Source: Pomphorhynchus laevis
Taxonomy: Eukaryota; Acanthocephala; Palaeacanthocephala; Echinorhynchida; Pomphorhynchidae
Assembly: GCA_012934845.2 (NCBI GenBank)
Contig: WNNJ02000322.1
Span: 186,001 to 250,000 of the forward strand
Length of the DNA: 64,000 nt
Direction of reading: 5' to 3'
Shown here: positions 18,304 to 29,004 of the stretch, one piece after another
Layout: each line of letters opens with the position of its first letter
Position numbering within the stretch: the first letter of the stretch is position 1
Notes under the pieces: generated by a model
Databases searched by the model: none
What the model was told of the DNA's origin: nothing
The model's input: the letters and a program-made list of their open reading frames with translations, nothing else
Made by a program: the position numbers and the translations under genes

Positions 18304-20305
18304 GCGTTAGACTTCCTCCTCTTCGTTATCACTACTTTCAGATAGCGCCTGATCATCTAGAATATCTGAATCAACCGATCCACTGACAACTAGCCGGCCT
18401 TTTTCCGGTATCATCTGTTTGTTTATAGTGGGCGTGATTATTTGATCTGTTTCACAAAAGTCAGTTAATAATTCTGTTTCATAATTAAAACTTCCGTCCA
18501 ATTCATGATTATCACTATTTGCGTTCGATAAACTGTCAGTTAATTCAGAATCAGATAATGTATGTACGTCATGTGTCATATAATCGACGGTCTGTTTACT
18601 AATTTCGGTTTCTGGCTATGAGTTTATAGGTAAAGATTCAGGATCATCAGCGTCGTTATTATTTGATGAATTGTCACATTGTTGCAGAAAGGTGTCAAAA
18701 TGTGGCTTAATTTTGCTTGAAAGACTTTGGGGCTTTACTGTGATTGCAGAGCTCAATACTTTTAGTGTGAATTTTCCGTTTTCTTCAATAAGCGCACAAT
18801 CTCTGTAGGAACACAATTTATGAGTTCCTGTAAAAACTGACGTATCGACACTGGATCCTGGTATATTAGCTAGCGTGACAATTACTTCATTTGTATTGTT
18901 AAATTCAATGTATCCAGGAGCGGACTGATCAATTGACGATGGAAGAGAGTCAACTGCCAGATCGAGTGCCTGGAAGGGGTTCATTCTTCGTGTGGGATTC
19001 TCCATTATGGGGATAACGATCTCGTAATACGGTCGGTTTAACATATCAATGCTAGATAATATAGCTTTTGAATTTCCTCTCATGAGTGCTATTGATATTC
19101 GTTGAAAGAGCCGTGCAGATGCGATGCTGTATGGTATAGATGATCGAATTGCTAAGTATCGGGCGATTCGTCTGATGATTTTCTCCCCTTCCATATTCCA
19201 GCCGCCGTAACACTCCAAGACTGCAGGTATGAAGTTATATCCCGCCTCAATCATTTTAGCACGGTACTTTCTATCTTTGACCGATGATGCGTACTGCGCA
19301 GCTGCGTAACCAGGCACATAAGCTGACTGGCGAAGAAAAGATTTCTGTAGTGGATGTGTTACCGCGAAGTCTATAGCATCTGAAGGATCCCCGTAGATCA
19401 GAATATCGGCTGGCCGTTCTTGAAGATTTTGGACAAGGTTGCGAACCTCGCAACCCACATGCATTCCTGCTGATTGTGCCGCCTGGAGAACGACGTCACG
19501 AATTCCATTATGACGCATTCCTGGAAAACCACCGTAGTTGCAAGTTAGTGCATGGAAGCCCTCAGCATCTGCGTTTCGAAAACATCGACTATAACGGTAG
19601 TCACTTGGAGCAATTTGCAGGCCTAACCACATTCTTATAAGAATTGTAAATTCTTGGTCGGTAAGAGCTAGGCCGAGACTTCGATTTGGGGCGCATTGTA
19701 ACCATGCGTTCGCATGTGGCTGTGATACCGCTATTAGTCTGGCCCTTGTCCGATCATCTCCAGTGTCTAATAGATTTTTACGCTTCTCTGAGTCAATTTT
19801 GAACGATATTTGATGTTGTCTTGTGGATGAAGCCTGTTGTTCCACTTCTGCTCCGTGTAGCGCAAGTATTTCATTCGCGTTTACAAAGCCCGGAAATGTA
19901 TTTGGATCCTGGTTCACAAACGCGGCCACTGTGCTGACGCTTGCTGCAAAAGCTGCCGCTCTGTGTTTGTTTGTACTCCTAAGGCCCAGACCGCCCATTT
20001 TTAGTGGGAGCTCAACTTGAGATCGTGTTCGCGCTGACAGTTGTATTGAAGCGATGATTTCCATCGCCCGTATCACAGCATTATCAAACTGCTTACAGAA
20101 AAGTTCGGTGCTTGCTGGATCTACATTCCTCATTAGGAATGCTATTCGTTGAGCGGAAGCACAGTGGCGCAATAGCAGGTAAGCCACATGAGCGTCCGGA
20201 AGCGACGCGACAAGCTCTGTGTCATTTACTAGGTTTGGTAAGCAACTATTCATGAGATATGCTTCTACAAACTCTTGCGAACCAATTGGGCATCCCAAAA
20301 GAGTA
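18304..20305 (-). pseudogene. RT thumb plus restriction-like endonuclease ORF (copy b), long open frame with one TAG
   Basis: A 560-residue frame (20298-18616) begins MGCPIGSQEFVEAYL and reads LPLKMGGLGLRS, the RT thumb signature. It then has FHALTC, MRHNGIRDVVLQ, RPADILIYGDPSDAIDFAV and AAQYASSVKDRKYRAKM, FIPAVLECYGGWN. H-C, RHN and PADI...D correspond in order to the CCHC, RHN and (K/R)PD-D elements of restriction-like endonucleases; this is my assignment, unverified. After one TAG (18614-18616) the same frame stays open 100 more codons with an acidic tail (SSDNEEEEV). The RT palm is missing: a PLE fragment abuts it. Confidence 0.6.
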
Positions 20306-20775
20306 ACATTCGATACATTGATGATATATGTGTATTTAATTCTAATAATATTTATTCAATTAGTGAGCACATTTATCCAGAAAGCCTTATTCTTAACAAA
20401 ACCAATATTAATGATAAAGAAGGTGTATATCTAGATATGAACATTAAATTAACATTAACTAAAACTACTATTAATTTATATCGTAAAGATGGCATATTTA
20501 AATTTACAAGAAACATTTTTGCATGAGCATTCATGCATACCATATAATATAAAATATAATACATTAAATAATGAAATTTTAAGAATTGCAACAATATGTA
20601 ATGATATTGGCTTTCTTCAAAATCATTTAAATAATTTAATAGATACATATTTTAAACTAGGTTACTATAAAAATAACATCAAGCAGAAAATAGTAAAATA
20701 TATAAATCAACACAATAATATAAAGAATAAATTTAAACTCTTAAGTGGCAAATTTTTATGGATGGATAATAAATA
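20306..20775 (+). pseudogene. Penelope-like element RT fragment
   Basis: Frame 1 reads NIRYIDDICVFNSN, IYPESLILNKT, VYLDMNIKL and INLYRKDGIFKF. Frame 2 then reads [32 protein letters not shown] and [18 protein letters not shown]. This order (YIDD, IYP-x2-L, YLD, LYRKD, IPY, RI-x2-C, GY-x7-K) is that of Penelope-like RTs. A frameshift at about 20515 separates the halves. A nearly identical stretch lies at 51590-51880. No GIY-YIG endonuclease domain is present. Confidence 0.75.
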
Positions 20776-20799
20776 ATATACTTTGTATTAGAATAAGAT

Positions 20800-21010
20800 A
20801 CTAGATAGTTATTTCAGAGGAAATACATCATTAGCATGTATTTGGCCCCGCTGCTATGTTGGGTAGAAGAGTTAGGGGCCGAAACCTGATAGCATAGCAG
20901 TTCCTCCTGATGACCTCTAATTCTTATTCTGATACAACGTCTGTTATTTATTAGTCAATTCATAAAAATGACGTTTATTTTAAATTTCATTTTTTTAAAC
21001 TTGATTTAAA
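20800..21010 (+). repeat. PLE-associated tail repeat (reference copy)
   Basis: Directly downstream of the PLE RT fragment. Contains hairpin aaatacat-cattagc-atgtattt, then ggccccgctgctatgttgg, ggggccgaaacctgatag, catagcagttcc, tcctgatgacctc and an AT-rich end. ggcccc/ggggcc and ctgctatg/catagcag could pair as interleaved helices (pseudoknot), but the ggggcc strand is not kept in other copies. Confidence 0.65.
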
Positions 21011-21139
21011 TTATAGAAAATCTAAAAACAATTATTAATTTTATTATTTAATTATTAAATTTTGATTTAGCATTATTATGTTTTGTTTATTTTATAATTA
21101 TATTAAATACGTAGACTCAGTTAGCTGATTTAATTAGTC

Positions 21140-21645
21140 TATTTTCCAACTCACCTAAATCCACTCTTCTTCCACTACAACGCATCATCGACGCAGACGT
21201 CCGAATTTTCCTCCGTTTTCGTCGTTTTGATCATACATCTCACCATCTTGCTTCTCTCGATTTGCCTACCATTTATTCTCGTGTTCAAATTCGTCTTCTT
21301 CTCATTGCTTTCCGCTTTGTAACTTTTTCTACTCCTTTAATCTCAACCTTCCTTTTCTCGACAATTCTCGTTCTGGTTATTGTTCTTTGCGTTCCTGTAA
21401 TTCCCTTTTTTACATGTCTCAAACCACTCTACCTATTTTGGCTTCCGCTCCTTTCTTGTGGCTGCTCCTCTCTCGTGGAATCATATGCCCATTCATATAC
21501 GTCAAGCATCCTCAATGCCTTGCTTCAATCGCAAAATCCAATCCCATTTAAACAATTTAACTAATTTATCTTGACTTTTGATGTTTATTATTAGTTAGTG
21601 GACTTGTAAGCGTGCAGCTGTCACGCATTTGCCATTTAAAAAATA
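21140..21645 (+). mobile_element. LINE family B 3' fragment
   Basis: C-terminal ORF2 remnants, LLIAFRFVTFSTP followed by reversed-frame pieces, then a 3' UTR with gtggacttgtaagcgtgc-agct-gtcacgc and catttgcca. 5'-truncated and frameshifted. Confidence 0.75.
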
Positions 21646-21654
21646 TTATTTAAA

Positions 21655-24600
21655 GGAGTCGAAAAAAGATACAAAGGATACTGAATAGAATGAGGTCTTT
21701 CATAGTTACCCAGTTGAGTTTAGAGAGGCAAAATGATATGTGATCAGAACAACAGAGACGAAAAAGGATACACACGGCGGAATTCACAATGCACTGGTGA
21801 GGAATAAGAGAGGACTTAGAGAAAGCAAAAAGACAGGCAATATTTGATCTTAGGAAACAATAGACTGGAGATAAAAAGTGGCATGAGTTAAAATTAAGCG
21901 AGCTCCTAACACGGCGACGGTCACGGAGTAGAATATGGCAAGATTGGGCTTTGTTGCATGATGCAGAAGTTATTATCACATGTAATGACGGAGAAATCGC
22001 CAATGAGAAGATAGAAAATAATTAGTCCGATAATATATTCTTGAGGAACGCAGCAGGAGAGAAGAAAATGAAAAAAGACGAATTACAATATACACGGAAA
22101 GATCGTTCAGTGAGATAAGAGGAGAACTAGGATACAGTAGCATAAGAAGAACCATAGTTGCGGCAAAGGCGATGAAATAATATGGAATGGTTAGCAATGC
22201 CAAACGCAGAAGAAATGCTTAGAAAAATTACGAAACTATAGCTTATCATGAGCAAGAAATAAATCAGAGAAAACTTTGATGCAGGCCAACTCAGTAGAAT
22301 TGTGAGACCAAAATGCAGATTAAAAAGGAGGATAGAGTTTGGACGAAAATATATAGATGTTATCCTGGTTAAAACCAAGGCGTTCAAGAAGTTTAGCGAC
22401 AATAGGAAGGTTAGGGATATGACGATATGATGAATGCATTAAGATATTATGGAAAGGCTTCATTAGTAGTGGTCGAAGTATGGTGGATTTCCAAGGAGGA
22501 AAATAGCTACTACGAATTGAAGAGTTAAATATTGAGGTAAGATTAAGATCGAATTGAAGGACTCAAGATTTTAGTATATAAGTAGAAGGGTAATCAACAT
22601 AAGATGTTTTGCTAGGTAAAGATAAAAGCACACGAGAAAAATCGTATACGATTTTTCTAAGATATTAGGTCAATGAATCTTATGTATACAGGGAGAAAAT
22701 GAAAAAGTTCAGGCAGACAAAGATTCAGCAAAGAAGACGAGATAGAAAAATGAATGCCTAAAATAGTTGAATCGAGCTTCGGTTGATGAAAAACAAAAAT
22801 TTGTTGATCGAGAGTGCTAACAAAGATATAACGCGGCAGTATAATATTAAAAGTATTACATTTATATATTGAATTGAAAGAAGATAGATATTTGTTCTTT
22901 CAAAATAGAAAAGACTTACTGCGCAGGTTGGAACGCTAAATAGTTGCCGTGAATATCAATACGGATATAACTGGGATAACGCTTCAGGAAACGAAGGTAG
23001 GTGTTAACGAACGACATAAAAGACACTTTGAACGCATACAGTCAGAGTCAAACCATGGTGCATATTATGTTAGATGAAGAGTAAATATTTAGCATGGAAG
23101 AATATTGTCGAGTATATAAAAGAGTTCAGAATTAAAGAGATTAGATGGATAATATGTACGTTGGAGAGTGAAAGACGAGGACGTGAGAGGAGAGACAATT
23201 ATTAGAGAATAAAAAAGAGGAATGCCAAGACATTTCCACTATCGACGGATAATAGGTGACGTAGAGAAAGAAGAGCGCAGAATATGAATAGAGAGTATAA
23301 CAAAAAATTATCAAAATCGAAATGGCAAGACGCCCTGCAAAAGGTAGAAAATTTATTAAACAACAGTTTAAAGATTCTTGATTATAACTAACTACTTACA
23401 ATTTCTTATGATGATTCCAAACTGGAATCGAAAATTTAATAAATTTTCTACATCTTGCGGGGCGTCTTGCCATTTCGATTTTAATTATTTAACAGTAACC
23501 CCGAGCACCTTTCGTTTTAACAAAAAATTGTCGGATAGGGAGTGATCCAAAGTAGCGATAACGACGAAGGCAATAGGCTAATAGGAACAGCGATTAAATC
23601 AAGAACATTACCAAAAATGTGAGTAGGGGTAAGAGTTCGTAGCGAAGACATTATAAAATGGTTTCAATATTATTATGGTTCGAAAGTATTAGATGGAGAG
23701 CTAGAGGCAGGACAATACATAAGATACATATTCAGCGAGGATAAGGCTACCGACAAACTGAAAGGAAGAAGTTCAAATGTTTATAAGACAAAACAGAAGT
23801 TAAACGATGAAGAGGCAGAAAAAGACGAGAGAGCGATGATGTCACCATGATTACTGGATGATATACTATCGTATGATTGAAAACAGAACTTATCGATGAC
23901 AGAATAATCAAAAGAAAATAGGCGTCGAACCGAGATGTCACTGCTATCAAGATACTAAGATTCAGTGAGACAAAGCAGATCCAAAGGCTGTTGAGAGAAG
24001 AGTTCAAGTACTGAGTCAACTGTATTCACGATGGCACGGATATTTAGTAAGTCCAGATCGAATGAGTAGGTAAGTAGTGAGAGGAGGAAGGGAAGTGGTC
24101 TCCATCGAATTTTAGGTAGGAGTCGGGCGACAACAAAATTTCAGTGATCTGTTTGATTGCTAGGGAATATTCACAATTAATTTCATTAGTAAGTTTTTAA
24201 TCACAAGCGAATGCGAAATTGTTAATGTCAGGTGGTGAGCGATCAGGAAACATTCTATAGTCAGAGGTAGTAGATAATAGTACAACGCGTCTGAACATAA
24301 TGTAGACGGCTTGTTAGCGGTCTTTTAGAACAATCTTAAGGATGGTAGGTAGTATTACTTGATAGAGATCTTAAACGAAAGAGAGATAAGGGTTTGGTTT
24401 TATTGAAAAGTGAGTAGTTGTTGCATGATTTAAAAGTTTAAGAATGGAGCGAAATGCGTTAACATCGTTATCAAGGCGAGATTGTACTTGATCGGAATCA
24501 TAAAGACGTATATTTTACAAAATGACGCAATGATTGCGGAAAGAATGACGTTTACGAGCAGAAGAGTAAGAAGTGCGTAGTGGGACAGACGTGATTGAAG

Positions 24601-24700
24601 TAGAGGAGGGTGATGAGGATGGAAAATATTAGATTGCTTTAATAAATAGCTGGAATGTGCCGATTTGACAGGTAAATTAATAGCATAATGCGAATGATGT
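21655..24700 (-). mobile_element. Old degenerate LINE (family B-like), inverted
   Basis: Minus frames keep traces of the RT (FVIFLSISSAFGIANHSILF, compare LDLSSAFDIVDHSILL) and, near 23750-24019, of the region around the endonuclease. No frame is longer than about 120 codons. A palindromic MITE (23313-23519) is inserted in it. Sequence from 24140 to 24700 is probably the same element's ORF1 end, heavily decayed. Confidence 0.6.
23313..23519. mobile_element. Palindromic MITE, copy 1
   Basis: Arms aaaatcgaaatggcaagacg and its inverse at 23462-23482 enclose about 110 bp. The internal words gattcc-aaact-ggaatc form a second hairpin. The outer right flank cagtaaccccgagcacc recurs inverted beside copy 2 (52952-53150), so it belongs to the element. 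Confidence 0.75.
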
Positions 24701-24793
24701 GCTTTATGAAAATATCTATTTGTTTCTTTTAATTGTAATTATTTATATAATTGAACCAAAAAACCGACAATTTATCTGATAAAAAGGTTCAGT

Positions 24794-26869
24794 TCAATAT
24801 TTGTGATAGTTTTGGAAGTATGCAGGACTTCTTCGACTTCTTGTACTTCGTCGGTAGAATTCTCTAGTTGTCACGGGATGATGGTTTGCCTCAGGAATTG
24901 ATGTCCTCTTTGAACTCAAGTTCATATCGATATTGTCAGTGGCATCATATTGCTTTCCGTTATTGTTATCATCTTCATAGTCTGGCTGGTTCCTATCGAA
25001 GCTATCTTGACAGTCGTCATCCTCGTCCCTTGACAATCCCGAACTACGAATATCCGAACTGACTGGATCCTTGTAAATGGAGGTTTCTGAAGGATAACGA
25101 GATAGGTGTCGAGTTGAAATATTTGCTTCTTTCCCAGATGGAAGTTCGATATGAGCCGTGTTTGGATTCGCGTTTATCAGTTTAGCTTTGAGCAATTTAT
25201 CGTCGTATTTGTCGTGTTTGTAGAAGTTTCGCACGAATACAGATCCGGGACGACGGAGCCATTCTGGTAAATTGAATTTAATTAATGGGCGTCTAGAGAA
25301 GTTGAAGATTCGATCATGAGGTGTCGAGCCAGTTGAGGTGCATAATAGTCCTCGAATAGATTGAAGGCTTTCAGCGAGGACCGTTTCCCAAGCAGCAACC
25401 GGACGATTGTAGTCTCTAAGCCGCAAAAGTACAGCGCTCCATAATATACCGTTATAGCGTTCGATCTGTCCGTTGCCTAACGGATTGTACGGAGAAGAGT
25501 GACTTGCTACCGTGCCAATACTCTCCAGATAATCAGAGAATTCTTTCGACATGAAGGATGACCCGCGATCGGAATGTACAAATTCAGGTGGACCAAATAT
25601 TGTCACTATACCACGCAGGCAATTTATCACTGTTTGAGCGGACATATCACGGCATGCAAATCCAAAGGGATAACGAGAATATTCATCGACGGCTGTAAGC
25701 AAATATTTCTTGCCTGATGAACTGGGCAAAGGACCTTTGAAGTCAAGTGAAATTCTTTCGAAAGGTCGTGTCGCTCTGATGAGGGCAGTTTTTGGAGGCT
25801 TGAAGAAGTTTGGTTTCAACAACGAACAGGTAACGCAATGAGATACAACATAACGAACGTCTTCAGTGCTATATGGAAGTTGATTCGATTGAACGAAGTG
25901 ATACAAACGATTGACTCCTGGGTGGCAAAGCGTAGCGTGAAGTTCATAAAGAAGCTTGAGATCTTTCTGTTTGTTAAAGTAACCGCAACTTGAAGCACAA
26001 ATATCCCTAGACATTGAGTCGGCCGCATAATTCAACTTTCCAGGCCGGTAAAGTATACAATATTTGAACTCAGATAGATCGAGACGCCATCTTTGCACTT
26101 TTTCATTTTTAATTTTACTCTTATGATTCCTGTTAAATATGAATGAAACTGACCTTTGATCCGTTAGAACATTGAAAGTTCGTCCAGACAAATAGTGCCT
26201 CCAGTATCGCAATGCTTCAACGATGGCAAGGGCCTCTTTCTCAATAGCGGAATGTCCAACGACACTCTTACTAAGTGTATGCGAATAAAATGCGACGGGT
26301 TTGTTATCCTGCGTTAATACAGCACCGATAGCATAAAGGGATGCGTCAGTCTCTACTGTAAATGTCTTATTGAAATCAATGGGTGTTAGAGTAGCTGAAA
26401 TAATACGATCACGAATTATCTCAAATGAGCGCTTTGCTGCAGGTGTAATAGGAAATATCGTGGTTTCAGCTAACGGACGAATCTGCGACGAAAAATTTTG
26501 AATCCATTTGGAATAATGTGAGAAAAGGCCGACAATTCTTCGCAGTTGACGTTTATTTTGAGGTACCTGCAGTTCTCGCAAAGGTGAGACACGATTAGGA
26601 TCAGGCCGTTTAATACCACTACCAACTTGATATCCCAGAATATTGATCATCGTTTTATTAATCATACATTTCGATTCATTTAGTGTTATTCGGTACCTAG
26701 AAGCAACTTCACGAAACTTGACCAGATTTGTATCATGTTCTTGCTGTGTTTTGCCGCACACAATGATATCGTCGAGGTATGAATAGGTGCCGGTTAAGTT
26801 TTCTTTCTCTATGATCTCGTTGATTATTCGCTGGAAGGCGGCTACAGCATTCGTGAGTCCAAAAAGCAT
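24794..26869 (-). pseudogene. gypsy RT-RNase H-integrase frame
   Basis: 691 codons starting at MLFGLTNAVAAFQ. RT motif C is YLDDIIV. The RNase H part has VETDASLYAIGAVL, IEKEALAIVEA and LTDQRSV. Integrase has the HHCC finger (HATLCHPGVNRL, CVTC) and the catalytic D, D and E in LDFKGPL, HSDRGSSF and GNGQIERYNG. A chromodomain was not recognised. The frame is otherwise open, so decay is recent. Confidence 0.88.
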
Positions 26870-28518
26870 ACGCTGAAATTGCTAGAGTTGACCATCGCCT
26901 CGAATGCGGTCAAGAATTTTTGGTTTGCTCGCAAAGGAACTTGATGGTAAGCACTTTTTAAATCGAGGGTGCTAAACACGTTATTGGACGATATGGTGTC
27001 GATCAGGTCGTCAATTCGGGGCATGGGATAAGCGTCGAGGACCGTGAATTTATTTACGGTCTGCGAGTAATCTACTACTAGACGACGACGTCCTTCTCTG
27101 TTTACAATAAGAACTTGCGCACGCCACGGTGAGCGACTGCGCTCGATGATGCCTTCGGACAACATCCGTTTTACTTCCGAAGCAATAAAGCGGCGATCTT
27201 CGATATTACGGCGCCGGGACGGAATTGCTGCAGGTTTCCAGTTTTTAAAATCGTCTGAAAATAACGACGGTATATCGATTTCCATGCTCGATAGTTGCCC
27301 AATGGTTAATGTTTCTTGCTTAGCATTTCCTCGAAGTCGAATGGAAACACTTGAATGCAAGCGCAGGAATGGATGACCAAGTATGAGATCACGACAAAGA
27401 TGAGGCATGACGAAGCATTGAATGTCAGTATAGTTTCGGTCACAGTAAGATATCGGTAATACGCATCGTTCATTGCATACGGATGTAAATGATGAATTAG
27501 CCATGGAAATCCTAACACAACAAGATTCTGTAGGAATACCTAGTTTTCGAATAACTGATGAATCGACAAAGTTGGAAGAGCTCCCTGTATCGATAAGAGC
27601 ATCCAGCTGTTGTGTTCCAACGCGAACTTGTACCGTCATGTCGTCAAGTTTAGATGCATCACCATTTGCATTTTGACAGGATATGATATTAAGTGATTCA
27701 CAGTCGGATGCGTATGGTCGAGTACTACGATTGTATTTTCGTCGAGATCGAAGCAACTTAGTTCGACAAACTTTTTCGTAGTGTCCACGTTTTAAGCAGA
27801 ATGAACATTCAGCATCCCGGGCTGGACAACGATTTCGTGTATGCATAACTCCACCACAAAAGTAGCACCTTTTCTTGTTGATCTTTTGAGCTACGGCAAT
27901 AGATTCTTCACTTTCAGAAATATCAGTATTTCCTTTTGAACCTTTGGTTTCCCTTAAGGCATTTACTGTGAATTCGGATGTGTGTCGATATTCGTTTGAT
28001 TGAGTTTGAGCTGCTTCAATCGTTCGAGCGACTTGATAAGCTTTCTCTTTGTCGATGTCATTAGTCTCGAGTATGCGTTGACGAATTTCGTTCGATTGTA
28101 AACCCGTAATAAATGAATCGCAAATAAGAATATCGCGCAGCTCCTTAGCTTTCACATCTTTGAAGGTGCATTGTCGCGCAAGTGTTTCAAGACGATCCAC
28201 ATAGTTAGATATCGATTCATCGAGAGTTTGTCGTGCAGAACACAGTAGGTGTCGTTTGTAAACCGAATTTGTAGATTTTATGAATGCTTTGTCGAGGACA
28301 TCCATTGCTGAATCATAATCCAGGCACTCGTCAATCTTGTCGAATAATTGAGCGGAAATTGAGATTTTCAGGAGATCAAGTTTGTCATCTTGTGAATCCA
28401 TTTTGATGCGTTTGATAAATGTTTCGAAGCGATATCGCCAGTGACGCCATTCGCGTTCTGCTTCAGGACAGTCTGTCGTTAGTTTGAGTGTATCCGGCTT
28501 GAACAGAGTATCCATCAA
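26842..28518 (-). pseudogene. gypsy Gag-protease-N-terminal RT frame
   Basis: 558 codons. Residues 1 to about 200 are capsid-like gag. Two zinc knuckles (CYFCGGVMHTRNRC and CSFCLKRGHYEKVC) bind nucleic acid, and the protease site is LIDTGSSSNF. RT opens with WRAQVLIVNREGRRRLVVDY and FSTLDLKSAYHQV, which is motif A. After FLTAFEA the frame leaves the RT: one base is missing relative to the continuing frame, and the next frame has a TAG just before QFQRMLFGL. Both changes inactivate pol. Confidence 0.85.
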
Positions 28519-28539
28519 GACAATTCGTGAATAAAATTG

Positions 28540-28680
28540 TGATAACCAGAGAGAATAAATGGCTTTTATTCACGAATCTACAAATAGTAGGTAAAGTTAA
28601 ATATAAATGATAAAGTAATTAAATGTGATACCACAATATTTTAATAGCTGCAGCTATCATCAGGAACTATTAAAACAAGG
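28540..28680 (-). mobile_element. Candidate 5' LTR remnant of the gypsy element
   Basis: Immediately upstream of gag on the minus strand. Contains tagctgcagcta, a gaataaaag polyadenylation-like word and then tggttatcac, a possible primer-binding start. No matching 3' LTR remains, so this rests on position and signals only. Confidence 0.3.
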
Positions 28681-28689
28681 ATTTACTTT

Positions 28690-28995
28690 TACGTGGCAAA
28701 TGCGTGCCGGCACACGATTACATGACCACAACAACAAACAAAAATCTAAGTCACGTGTCGAGAAGGTGAGAACGGAGGAGGTTTTTGAATGTGATAAAGG
28801 AGGGAGCTCAGTGAACGTCGAGATGGAGCTGATTCCAGGCAAGGGTGCCTCACCAGGTGATGCATCAAGAAGATGAAGGAGTTTCGAGATGGTGAGGTGA
28901 GGCAGGGAAGAGTGGGATGGGATGGATACGGGGTGTGAGAGTCTCACAATATCCACACAACGCGGATATTTTGATCTGAAGAAATAAAGAATAAT
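28690..28995 (-). mobile_element. Internally deleted LINE A derivative
   Basis: The minus strand joins a segment matching about 15676-15810 of LINE A directly to a segment matching about 17240-17400 (end of ORF2 and 3' tail), skipping most of the RT. The 3' hairpin is present as gcgtgccggcacac on the plus strand. Confidence 0.7.
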
Positions 28996-29004
28996 CATAA
29001 TATT

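Larger units (their letters stand above)
24794..28518 (-). mobile_element. Ty3/gypsy LTR retrotransposon, disrupted
   Basis: Gag, two CCHC knuckles, protease, RT, RNase H and integrase follow in the Ty3/gypsy order on the minus strand. One frame runs 28518-26842 and the next 26869-24794. No convincing LTR pair was found. A candidate 5' LTR with a gaataaaag signal lies at about 28540-28680, and the 3' side is cut by the degenerate LINE at 24700. Confidence 0.88.

Noticed and set aside
20860-20935. Hammerhead in the PLE tail (gaaac followed by cctgatga)
   Set aside because: The order is gaaa then ctgatga with only about 20 nt between; no stem III, cleavage triplet and stem I can be formed. An HDV-like pseudoknot (ggcccc/ggggcc with ctgctatg/catagcag) was also considered but is not conserved in the other copies.
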